DNA of 64,000 nucleotides from VGJJ01 sp964480705 (lineage in GTDB: Archaea > Iainarchaeota > Iainarchaeia > Iainarchaeales > VGJJ01): the NCBI GenBank assembly GCA_964480705.1, contig CAYZPC010000003.1:1-64000 (forward strand). The letters are read 5' to 3'. The translations under genes and the position numbers were made by a program. The notes under the pieces were generated by a model that did no database searches, was not told the origin of the DNA, and saw only the letters and a program-made list of their open reading frames with translations. Every line of letters begins with the position of its first letter. Position 1 is the stretch's first letter. Positions 37,947-45,414 of the stretch are shown in pieces.

Positions 37947-38542
37947 GGCTCTTGTTTACGCGGGGGCGTGTTTGAGTTTGTTTCCGTGAGTGTTTGCGTG
38001 AGCTCCACAAAATTATCCACCGCTTGGTCGAAGAAGCTTTGTTTGAATGTGACTAAGAGTTGTCGCGTCTCCGCTGGGTTTGTTAGCGTGAAAAAACTCT
38101 TTCTTCCCACGCGTTCTTTTTTCAACACGCCCATCTCAACGAGTTTGTCTAAATGCCAACTCGTTGTTGAGGGAGATAAGTTGATTTCTTCCGCAATGCG
38201 TTCATTGTTCGCGCGGTTTTCTTGAAGCAAAAATAAAATAATTTTTCGCGTGCTTTCATGTCTGAGTGAGGCCATCGCATTTTGTCCCGCGTTCAGCGTA
38301 TGCGTCTCTCCCACTTGGGGTCCTCGTACAGAATAATATCGCACAAATTTTCCTTCTTTTTGCGTGCGAATAATGTGGTGCTTCTGCAAGTAATCCAAAT
38401 GATATTGTAAACTCCCCACTGCTAATGTGGTGCGTCGCTGGATTTCTCTAAAATGCAGTCCGGGGGATGATTCTATTTCCGTGTAGATGCGTTTCCTCAC
38501 ATCCAACTGGAGGGCTTTTTCAAAACCTTCTTCATCTGCCAT
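37928..38542 (-). CDS. Two-winged-helix transcriptional regulator
   Basis: About 204 residues from the ATG at 38542 (38548 also possible). The first winged helix is at about 15-72 (GLHFREIQRRTTLAVGSLQY, HHIIRTQKEGKFVRYY), the second at about 95-152 (NNERIAEEINLSPSTTSWHL, VGRKSFFTL). Tandem winged-helix proteins of this kind are common archaeal DNA-binding regulators. The gene lies 33 bases after the small membrane protein gene at 38576-38965, so they probably form an operon. Ligand and targets unknown. Confidence 0.85.
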   Translation of the reverse strand: MADEEGFEKALQLDVRKRIYTEIESSPGLHFREIQRRTTLAVGSLQYHLDYLQKHHIIRTQKEGKFVRYYSVRGPQVGETHTLNAGQNAMASLRHESTRKIILFLLQENRANNERIAEEINLSPSTTSWHLDKLVEMGVLKKERVGRKSFFTLTNPAETRQLLVTFKQSFFDQAVDNFVELTQTLTETNSNTPPRKQEPHTPTM

Positions 38543-38575
38543 GTGCATTCTCCCCGTGTGGGGTGGTAATCAAAA

Positions 38576-38965
38576 TTATTTCCCGCCGTTTCGTGGAGCA
38601 AAAATGGCATACGCGATGAGTGCCAGCGAGGCAAGTTCAATTACATTTTCCGCGTGGTCGGGGAAAAAGGCGCCGGTGCTTACAAACATGTCCATGACTT
38701 TCAGCACCCACTTGAATGCCAATAGTCCGAACGCGAGAGCAATCCATTTTACGCGCGTGGTGGGTGTGCGCTTCCATGCCATGTATCCAATGACCGCAAT
38801 CGCGGCGGAGAAGAGTAGCACGATGATGCGTATCGCATAATCAAATTGTCCCGCTTCTTCGGTGAGCCAGCGCAGGGGTCCTGTGATTTGTCCAATGGCC
38901 TCATTCGCATACACGCTTGGTATGAGGAGCGCGGCAACTAGTATTAGTCCGAGAATTTTTTTCAT
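38576..38965 (-). CDS. Small three-helix membrane protein with signal peptide
   Basis: 129 residues from the ATG at 38965; AGGTGG lies 9 bases upstream on the coding strand and fits a ribosome binding site. The signal peptide is MKKILGLILVAALLIPSVYA, cut likely after A20. Three hydrophobic segments follow (IIVLLFSAAIAVIGYMAW, WIALAFGLLAFKWVLKVM, VIELASLALIAYAIF). The next gene downstream is the two-winged-helix regulator, so this may be a membrane partner or sensor of it. No known family. Confidence 0.7.
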   Translation of the reverse strand: MKKILGLILVAALLIPSVYANEAIGQITGPLRWLTEEAGQFDYAIRIIVLLFSAAIAVIGYMAWKRTPTTRVKWIALAFGLLAFKWVLKVMDMFVSTGAFFPDHAENVIELASLALIAYAIFAPRNGGK

Positions 38966-39215
38966 GTGACCCACCTTCCTAATGTGAATAACCTATGGTC
39001 TAACCGGGTTAATGGAGCTTAAAAAAGAAAGGGAAGGGCCGAGGAAACAACTGCCCTTTCCCCATTCGTGAGGGTTTGGAGGAGAATTTCTACCTCATAC
39101 TTGTTTTGGGTTTTAATAGGGGTTTTGGTGCGTTGCTCAATGAATAGTACAATCATTCTCCCCCCTTTTTCGTGTTCCAAATGCGGGGAATATAAAGGAG
39201 GATTTTTTCTCTGGC

Positions 39216-40562
39216 GTGAAAACCATGCCCTCCTTGAAGCGTGTTAAAACCCCCGGTCCGGGCTCCTTGGAATACTTGCTCCTCATAGGTGGAGCCATTT
39301 TAGTGGTAGTGGTCGTGCTTCGCGTGCTCACCACATCAGTCATTCCCGCGGGAGAACAGTTTTTGCAGAACCGTTTGAGTGATGTTCCTTCAACCATTCC
39401 GGGAGGAAACACTGGAACAAATCCCCCGGCTCCTCCTGCGTATTCGGGTCCACTTCTCATGAACTGGTCGAACGTGGTGGGGTGGGATTATGCGTCGTTT
39501 GCTTTTGATCATCTAGTGGATCCTTTTACGGCAGACCCGCCCAAATCCATTTCTCCAATTGTTCTTTCAAACACGGGAACAACTCCTCTTTTCATTACGC
39601 ATGTTCGTCCGTCGTTTTCCTTGAACACGATTGCCGCATTTCCACTGTTTTCATCCCCAACAAAAATTTCTTCACTCGATGTTTTTTTGGATGACGCGTC
39701 AAACACGTTTCTTTTTTCCCTCACGGATTTAGATTCGGATGTCACGTACGCATTGTCCTCTCCCCAAATCCTCGACCCTGCGGTGGGTTGGAGAATGGTG
39801 GCGCGTTTTGATGAACCTATTTTGCCGGTGGAGCAATCCTATTACTTGTTTCCCGCTCAACACGCGTTTTCTTTTTCTCTCGCGTGGACGGATGCAAGCG
39901 GGGTGGTTCACACTCCTTCTGAATGGAATTCTGTTTTAGTATATGAAAAAGGCCGCGCGTCGGGAATGATGGATGCGCGAATTGCGGTGTGTGATGGAGA
40001 TTCGAGCGTGGGCTCGACTCAAAGCAGTACGGTGAATGTGATTACCGATTGGTGCGTGCCATCTTCTCCGGATGCGTGTGCATACACGCGTGATTTGGGA
40101 TACTCCACCGTGTTCACTCTCCCTTCTCCTCTTTCTTCAACAGCCGCTGTTTTGGACACGCGTTTATTCATGACCCAGCTTGATACTGTTTCGCAGGGTG
40201 AAGCATTGTACTCGGACGCCGACCCCTACACATTCATCAAAACGCCTAATTTTTGTGATGATTCCATTGATGTCATTTTTGATAATGTGGAGGATATTCT
40301 CCCCGCCTATTCGGGGGCGATTGGCTCGTCTCTTCCTCAGGACGGGGATGATGAAGATAATGATGTGAAATGGTTTGATGTGGATGGTCTTTTTTCTCCA
40401 GGTGAGGGGGAGGCTCCCTTACCCATGGTTGGAGAGGACACTCCGCCCTATCCAAGTCCGGATACTATTTCCGAGGGGATGCGCCAGTGGCAAACCGGCT
40501 TTTCTTCTGGAATGGTCACGCCAGCGCCTTTTATCCTGATTCGATACACCGAACCCATTTAA
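39216..40562 (+). CDS. Class III signal-peptide (archaeal pilin-like) surface protein
   Basis: 448 residues from GTG at 39216, which lies 20-25 bases after TATAAA (39191-39196); ATG 39225 is the alternative. The start region has a class III signal peptide: basic residues, then GPGSLEYLLLIGGAILVVVVV, cut by a FlaK/PibD-type peptidase before the hydrophobic stretch. The remaining 400 residues are mostly beta and polar, with several Cys in the second half. Such proteins form or decorate archaeal pili. The next gene has the same signal type and a different outer domain, suggesting a paired surface system. Confidence 0.82.
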   Translation: MKTMPSLKRVKTPGPGSLEYLLLIGGAILVVVVVLRVLTTSVIPAGEQFLQNRLSDVPSTIPGGNTGTNPPAPPAYSGPLLMNWSNVVGWDYASFAFDHLVDPFTADPPKSISPIVLSNTGTTPLFITHVRPSFSLNTIAAFPLFSSPTKISSLDVFLDDASNTFLFSLTDLDSDVTYALSSPQILDPAVGWRMVARFDEPILPVEQSYYLFPAQHAFSFSLAWTDASGVVHTPSEWNSVLVYEKGRASGMMDARIAVCDGDSSVGSTQSSTVNVITDWCVPSSPDACAYTRDLGYSTVFTLPSPLSSTAAVLDTRLFMTQLDTVSQGEALYSDADPYTFIKTPNFCDDSIDVIFDNVEDILPAYSGAIGSSLPQDGDDEDNDVKWFDVDGLFSPGEGEAPLPMVGEDTPPYPSPDTISEGMRQWQTGFSSGMVTPAPFILIRYTEPI

Positions 40563-40599
40563 GCACGGCTTTTAAACTGCGGAATAGTCCGTCTAGCGT

Positions 40600-41754
40600 A
40601 TGGATGAGAGGGTGACTCGCATGAAAAATGATTGGAAAAAAAATACTACACGTGAAAAAGGTCAGGGTGCGTTAGAATATTTGCTCTTGATTGGGGGCGC
40701 GGTGTTAATTGCAACCATTGTTTTGCTCATTATCATTAGTTCCACCGGAAGCACGAATGATATTATCAACAATAATTTAGGCGTGTACCAATCGCAAGTC
40801 ACTCTCGGCGCGACGGGTGGTGGGACAAGTGCTGTTTGTGGAAATGGTAATGTTCAGTCTGGTGAAGCATGTGATGATGGTGATTTAACAAATGGTGATG
40901 GTTGTTCAAGCACGTGCACCGTCGAATCCGGTTGGAGTTGTTCTGGTAACCCGAGTGTTTGTAATCCAATTCCGCCTGGTGCGCCAGCCTTTTCATTTTC
41001 AGCCGCAACTGGAAGCGGTGCGCATCAAGTTGATTTGACATGGAATATTACAAGTAACTTCGATGGCTCAGCATACAACGTGGTGAAGGGTTGGATAGGC
41101 TCCAGTCCCGCGATTACCGATCCAGTATCTTTTCAAAGTGCTTCGGGAGAAGATTTCACGTACAACGTGACTGTCGCCAATAGTAGTTCGCCCGTTTTTG
41201 GCACGGCGAGTAATGTGGGTTACACCGTTTACATGGTTGCGTGTAACGGTGCAGGTGTTACAAATTCGAATTGTACCCTCTCTTCAGTTCAGAATCCAGT
41301 AAGTGGTTATGATGCGGTGTTATTTGAGGCTGAAAATATGGTCTTAGGCGCAGGTCTTCAGGTTACGACGCAGAGCGTATACACCTTTATTCATTCTATT
41401 TCCGGTTCATGTAACGTATCGAATAACTTTGCCACGCTTGGCGTTGCATTAGATAATGATGGATCTGGAAACACTAGCTACGACCTGTGGGGGCTTGTGC
41501 GAAACGCAAACAATACAAATCCATACAATTTCAATCGAACCATTGATCCAGCCGCGATTGTAAGTCTAAGCATACCTGTGCAGTCGGGATACATTTGGAT
41601 TAAGGGCCCAGTAGGTGCTATTGCTGGTAACGGAACGCAGACAGCAAGAGTGGTGGTGCCTTGTCCATCTGTTGGTACGTTTTTAGTTGAAAAACTACTT
41701 TACACAACCGATTCAGCATGTGTGCCCACCGGCGACGGATCAAATTGCGTTTGA
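40600..41754 (+). CDS. Class III signal-peptide protein with DUF4215 Cys-rich repeat
   Basis: 384 residues from ATG 40600, about 28 bases after a TATA-like CTTTTAAACTG (40566-40576). The class III signal is EKGQGALEYLLLIGGAVLIA near residue 19. Residues about 79-115 form a Myxococcus-type Cys-rich repeat (CGNGNVQSGEACDDGDLTNG, then DGCSSTC), with disulfides expected. A beta-rich outer domain of about 260 residues follows. It is 38 bases after the other class III gene, on the same strand. A pilin-like or pilus-tip role is inferred. Confidence 0.85.
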   Translation: MDERVTRMKNDWKKNTTREKGQGALEYLLLIGGAVLIATIVLLIIISSTGSTNDIINNNLGVYQSQVTLGATGGGTSAVCGNGNVQSGEACDDGDLTNGDGCSSTCTVESGWSCSGNPSVCNPIPPGAPAFSFSAATGSGAHQVDLTWNITSNFDGSAYNVVKGWIGSSPAITDPVSFQSASGEDFTYNVTVANSSSPVFGTASNVGYTVYMVACNGAGVTNSNCTLSSVQNPVSGYDAVLFEAENMVLGAGLQVTTQSVYTFIHSISGSCNVSNNFATLGVALDNDGSGNTSYDLWGLVRNANNTNPYNFNRTIDPAAIVSLSIPVQSGYIWIKGPVGAIAGNGTQTARVVVPCPSVGTFLVEKLLYTTDSACVPTGDGSNCV

Positions 41755-41778
41755 ATAAAATTTGAAAAAATATTTTTT

Positions 41779-41800
41779 GAAAAGGGATTTCTCCCTTTTC
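41779..41800. terminator. Bidirectional hairpin terminator between pilin-like gene and asnS
   Basis: GAAAAGGGA pairs perfectly with TCCCTTTTC over a TTTC loop. It lies between two convergent genes and has AT-rich flanks on both sides. Confidence 0.6.
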
Positions 41801-41813
41801 ATTTATTAATTTC

Positions 41814-43109
41814 TCACGGCGCAATTCTGTTCATTGTGCGTGGAAACCCTACTGTGTCACGAATGTGTTCAAGTTTGAACAACCATGTTGTGAGGCGTGA
41901 GAGTCCTAATCCCCCACCCGTATGAGGAACGCTTCCGTATTTTCTCAAATCCACGTACCATTGGAAGTCTTTCTCTTTGAGTTTGGCTTCTTTCATGCGT
42001 GAAACTAATTCTTCATATTTCCAGCATCGTTCTCCCGAGCCGATGATTTCTCCATATCCTTCGGGCGCGAGCATGTCTACGCACAACACCGTTTCCGGTT
42101 TCTTGGGATCGGGTCGGTGGTAGAATGGCTTTAACGACGTAGGATAGTTGTGCACAAAAATGGGCACGTCAAAATCCTTGGTGATTTCTCTTTCCTGCGC
42201 CTCTCCCAAATCGTCTCCCCATTTCAATTCAGGAAACTTTTTTTGAGCCACTTCAAACACTTCATCGTATGTGAATCGTTTGAATTTGTTTTTCACAATC
42301 TTCTCTAATGCTTCGGGTTTTCTCCCAAAGTATTCAAGTTGCGCCGGTGCTTTCTCCAACACGTGCTTGGCCACGTGCTTAATCATTCGTTCTTCCCACT
42401 CCATCAAATCATCCAACCCTGAAAAGGCTGTTTCCCATTCCGCGTGCCAGAACTCTGTTAAGTGTCTGCGTGTGCGAGAGGGTTCCGCTCGAAAGGAGGG
42501 TGCCACCGTGTAGACTTTTTCCAACGCCGCCGCGTATACTTCTAAATAAAATTGCGAGGATTGGGTCAAATTGACTTTTTTGCCAAAATATTCCACGTCA
42601 AATAATTCATTTCCGCCTTCAACTGCGCCCGAAACGAACATGGGGCACTGCACTTCCAAATATCCGTCTTTTTTGCAGAAATCATGGAAGGCTTCAAATA
42701 CGGCTGCCGAGGCGCGCAATCCTTGTTGCATCTTAGTTGAGCGTATCCACAAGTGTCGTACATCGAGCAAAAAGTCTTCACTCAAATCTTTTCCAATGGG
42801 AAACTCGTCTCCCGAGTGTAACACATTTACATGCGTAACCTGGATTTCTTTTCCTCCGGGTGCGCGTTCATCTTCTTTAATCATTCCTTCTAATTCTACC
42901 GAACTCTCCACAAGTGCTTTGCGTGCGTGTTCGTATTCTTTCTTGTCTTTAATATTTTCCGAAGACAAGACGGCTTGCATTTCTCCTGAACCATCGCGGA
43001 GCAGCCAGATGAGTGTTCCTTTGAAATCGCGTTTTCGTTTGATCCATCCTTTGATGTGGGCACTTTCGACTTTTTTGGTTAATATTTCTCCAATCATTTT
43101 TCGTTCCAT
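41814..43109 (-). CDS. asnS: Asparaginyl-tRNA synthetase
   Basis: About 431 residues from the ATG at 43109, chosen because a TATA-like TCTATAAAC lies about 25 bases upstream. It charges tRNA-Asn. The OB-fold anticodon domain is at about 12-105 (AHIKGWIKRKRDFKGTLIWL). Class II motif 2 is FRAEPSRTRRHLTEFWHAEW, and motif 3 HTGGGLGLSRLTTWL ends in HIRDTVGFPRTMNRIAP. The EGYGEIIGSGERCWKYEEL segment is typical of AsnRS rather than AspRS. A separate aspS lies at 43852-45174, so direct Asn-tRNA formation is expected. Confidence 0.92.
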   Translation of the reverse strand: MERKMIGEILTKKVESAHIKGWIKRKRDFKGTLIWLLRDGSGEMQAVLSSENIKDKKEYEHARKALVESSVELEGMIKEDERAPGGKEIQVTHVNVLHSGDEFPIGKDLSEDFLLDVRHLWIRSTKMQQGLRASAAVFEAFHDFCKKDGYLEVQCPMFVSGAVEGGNELFDVEYFGKKVNLTQSSQFYLEVYAAALEKVYTVAPSFRAEPSRTRRHLTEFWHAEWETAFSGLDDLMEWEERMIKHVAKHVLEKAPAQLEYFGRKPEALEKIVKNKFKRFTYDEVFEVAQKKFPELKWGDDLGEAQEREITKDFDVPIFVHNYPTSLKPFYHRPDPKKPETVLCVDMLAPEGYGEIIGSGERCWKYEELVSRMKEAKLKEKDFQWYVDLRKYGSVPHTGGGLGLSRLTTWLFKLEHIRDTVGFPRTMNRIAP

Positions 43110-43167
43110 TTTCATCACCGTTTTGAGTAGTTTATAGATTCATTTTCAATAAAAAATAGGCCTTCGG

Positions 43168-43300
43168 GGACCCTCGCATCGAGCCCTGGGAAAGGTAAAA
43201 TTAGGAGCGATTGGAGTTGATGCGTACAAGTAAAACCGTCTGGCTTCCTGCCATTTTGGAACCGAGTAAGGTACGCATCTGAATTAGAAATGCCCTTTTC
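43168..43300 (+). other. Unassigned structured or small-ORF region between asnS and the RelE-type pair
   Basis: The 265-base gap 43110-43374 has no clear gene. It holds a stem GACCCTCG-cat-CGAGCCC-like palindrome (about 43170-43190) and a perfect 9-pair inverted repeat GATGCGTAC/GTACGCATC (43219-43227, 43271-43279). A TATA-like GGTAAAATTA (43193-43202) is 25 bases before an ATG (43220) that opens a 20-codon ORF, MRTSKTVWLPAILEPSKVRI. A small RNA, a leader peptide or chance are all possible. Confidence 0.3.
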
Positions 43301-43374
43301 GTGTTAAAAAGCCATCTCTACAGGGTTTTTTTTCGAGATAGATATTTATTCTATTGCTTTCTATAGTTTACTAT

Positions 43375-43593
43375 ATGGCAACAAGTATTCAAGTTAGTGA
43401 AGCCCTCAAACGAGAACTGGGTAAATTCAAAATGTCGGGTAGCGACACGTACGAACAAGTGATTTGGGATTTTATTGATGATCGAAAAATGTTAAATGAG
43501 GAAACGCTTAAAGAAATTGAACAGGCACGCAAAGATTATCGTGATGGAAAATTCATTACACATGAACAATTGAAGAAAAAGCTGGGATTGTAA
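43375..43593 (+). CDS. Antitoxin-like protein of a RelE-type pair
   Basis: 72 residues from the ATG at 43375; the TATA-like GATATTTATT at 43341-43350 is about 29 bases upstream. The N-terminal MATSIQVSEALKRELGKFKM with SDTYEQVIWDFI looks like a short beta strand plus helices of RHH/antitoxin type, and the charged C-terminal half (EIEQARKDYRDGKFITHEQL) fits toxin wrapping. The stop overlaps the toxin start by one base. It should repress its own promoter and neutralise the toxin. Confidence 0.8.
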   Translation: MATSIQVSEALKRELGKFKMSGSDTYEQVIWDFIDDRKMLNEETLKEIEQARKDYRDGKFITHEQLKKKLGL

Positions 43594-43841
43594 TGTATGC
43601 TATTCACTACACTCCCAATGCGGAGAAGCAGATTTCTAAATTAGAAAAGCAAATGCAAGAGCGTATCTTTGCCGCACTTGAACGCGCGCGTCTACGTCCG
43701 GATCATTTTTTTGTTAAGTTGACTGGTTGGAACGAATATCGCATGCGCGTGGGCGATTATCGTATTATTGCCGATTTGCAAAAGGATGTTTTAGTTATTT
43801 TAGTCGTTAAAGTTGGCAAACGTGAGAACGTGTACGATTGA
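43593..43841 (+). CDS. RelE/ParE-family toxin
   Basis: 82 residues, the usual size. The fold pattern is clear: YAIHYTPNAEKQISKLEKQM, helices to LRPDHFFVKLTG, then strands EYRMRVGDYRIIADLQKDVL and VVKVGKRENVY. Conserved basic and aromatic residues of mRNA-cleaving RelE proteins (R in YRMRVGDYRI, K/R in KVGKRENVY) are present. It starts inside the antitoxin stop codon, so the two are translated together. The pair lies between two tRNA synthetase genes. Confidence 0.88.
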   Translation: MYAIHYTPNAEKQISKLEKQMQERIFAALERARLRPDHFFVKLTGWNEYRMRVGDYRIIADLQKDVLVILVVKVGKRENVYD

Positions 43842-43851
43842 TGTCATTAAC

Positions 43852-45174
43852 CTACGGTGTCAACCTATCCGGGTCTCTCGGCAAGAGAATGGCTTCTTTC
43901 ACATTTTCCAAATTGAGCATCTGCTTCACGATGCGGTCCAGTCCCAATCCTACTCCGCCATGCGGAGGGGCCCCATACCTAAAGATATCGCGATAAAATG
44001 TCATTTTGGTGAAGTCAATTCCTTTTTCCGCGCACTGGGCTTCCAGCACGGCGAGGCGATGCTCTCGCTGCGCACCCGTGCCGATTTCTAATCCTTTGTA
44101 GAGTAAGTCAAATGATTTGGTGACTTTCTTGTCAGCATCCGGGCGCATGTGATAGAATGGTCGCTTTTGCCAGGGGTAATCCAGCATGAAAACAAAATCC
44201 GATTGGTATGTTTCTTTCACATATTCTCCAATCATTTTTTCTCCTTCCGCGTCTAAGTCATCGTCTTCGGGGATAATTTTTCCTTTCTTTGCGAGAATTT
44301 TTCGTGCTTCGTGAATGGATAGTTTAGGAATTTCGTGTGGCACGTCAATGGTAATTCCTAGTTTGTCTAATTCGGGAGCGCATTCTGTTTTCACTGCGCT
44401 AAGCAAGAAGTGAAAATAGCGTTCAATCACGCGCATGACGTCATATTCGCTTTCAATAAATCCCATTTCAAAATCGATTCCAGTAAATTCAGTTAAGTGT
44501 CGCGTCGTGTGAGACTTTTCCGCGCGGAAAATGGGTTCAACCGAATACACTTTTTCCAATCCTCCCACCACAAACATTTGTTTGTATATTTGGGGGCTCT
44601 GCGAAAGGTGGGCCACTTTTCCAAAATATGGTAATGAAAATTCTTCGGCTCCGCTCTCAACACCAGCGGCTGTCAATTTGGGAGTTTGAATATTCACAAA
44701 TGCTTCTTTTTCAAAAAACTCTACCGTCTTGGCAAATATTTTGCTTCGAATCGTGAAAATGTTTTTTACTTTTTCGCGGCGCACATCGAGGAAGCGAAAA
44801 TCCAATCGTTTATCAATTCCGGTCGTGGTTTCATTCATCAAATCCACGGGCAAGGGTTGCTCGGCTTCGTTCAGAATAGTAATTGCGGTTGCTTCTAATT
44901 CAATTTCCCCGGTGGGCATTTCCGCGCGGACTTGGTTCGCGGGGCGCGCGTTGACTTTTCCTTGGATTCTAACAACCGTCTCGGGTTTTAGCATCGCTTT
45001 GTTTGCCGCGGTCAAATCTTTGTTTACAAAGGCTTGTGTAATCCCGCTTCGATCGCGAATAAGGATGAAAGAGATTTTTCCGGTTTCGCGGAACGTGTCT
45101 ACCCACCCTTCTAATGTGACAACTTCTCCAGTGTGGGTTTTTCGTAATTCTCCGCAGGTGTGGGTGCGTATCAT
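43852..45174 (-). CDS. aspS: Aspartyl-tRNA synthetase
   Basis: 440 residues from the ATG at 45174; a TATA-like TTAAAATAC centred near 45201 is 27 bases upstream (ATG 45180 is less well placed). Archaeal-type AspRS: OB-fold domain with VVTLEGWVDTFRETGKISFI, motif 2 FRAEKSHTTRHLTEFTGIDF, motif 3 GGVGLGLDRIVKQML, ending LPRDPDRLTP. It charges tRNA-Asp. Because asnS is also present, there is no need for it to mischarge tRNA-Asn, though specificity is not proven. It converges on the RelE toxin gene with a 10-base gap. Confidence 0.94.
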   Translation of the reverse strand: MIRTHTCGELRKTHTGEVVTLEGWVDTFRETGKISFILIRDRSGITQAFVNKDLTAANKAMLKPETVVRIQGKVNARPANQVRAEMPTGEIELEATAITILNEAEQPLPVDLMNETTTGIDKRLDFRFLDVRREKVKNIFTIRSKIFAKTVEFFEKEAFVNIQTPKLTAAGVESGAEEFSLPYFGKVAHLSQSPQIYKQMFVVGGLEKVYSVEPIFRAEKSHTTRHLTEFTGIDFEMGFIESEYDVMRVIERYFHFLLSAVKTECAPELDKLGITIDVPHEIPKLSIHEARKILAKKGKIIPEDDDLDAEGEKMIGEYVKETYQSDFVFMLDYPWQKRPFYHMRPDADKKVTKSFDLLYKGLEIGTGAQREHRLAVLEAQCAEKGIDFTKMTFYRDIFRYGAPPHGGVGLGLDRIVKQMLNLENVKEAILLPRDPDRLTP

Positions 45175-45314
45175 ATGCATGAGAATGCCCGCTAATGTAT
45201 TTTAAGGGATGTCTGTAAACGAAAGTGTGTTTTTAGAAAAAGGATAGTAGGTGGCGAGGCCCCCCAACCAGCTTCCCCCAAAGGGTTAACCGGACGGGGA
45301 ACCCCCTCCACAAG

Positions 45315-45414
45315 NNNNNNNNNNNNNNNNNNNNNNNNNNNNNNNNNNNNNNNNNNNNNNNNNNNNNNNNNNNNNNNNNNNNNNNNNNNNNNNNNNNNNN
45401 NNNNNNNNNNNNNN
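45315..45414. other. Assembly gap of 100 Ns
   Basis: Exactly 100 unknown bases join two contigs. The left flank, about 45240-45314, is unusually rich in C and G runs, unlike the area around it, so the contig end may be unreliable. The gap takes the 3' end of nrdJ. Confidence 0.97.
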
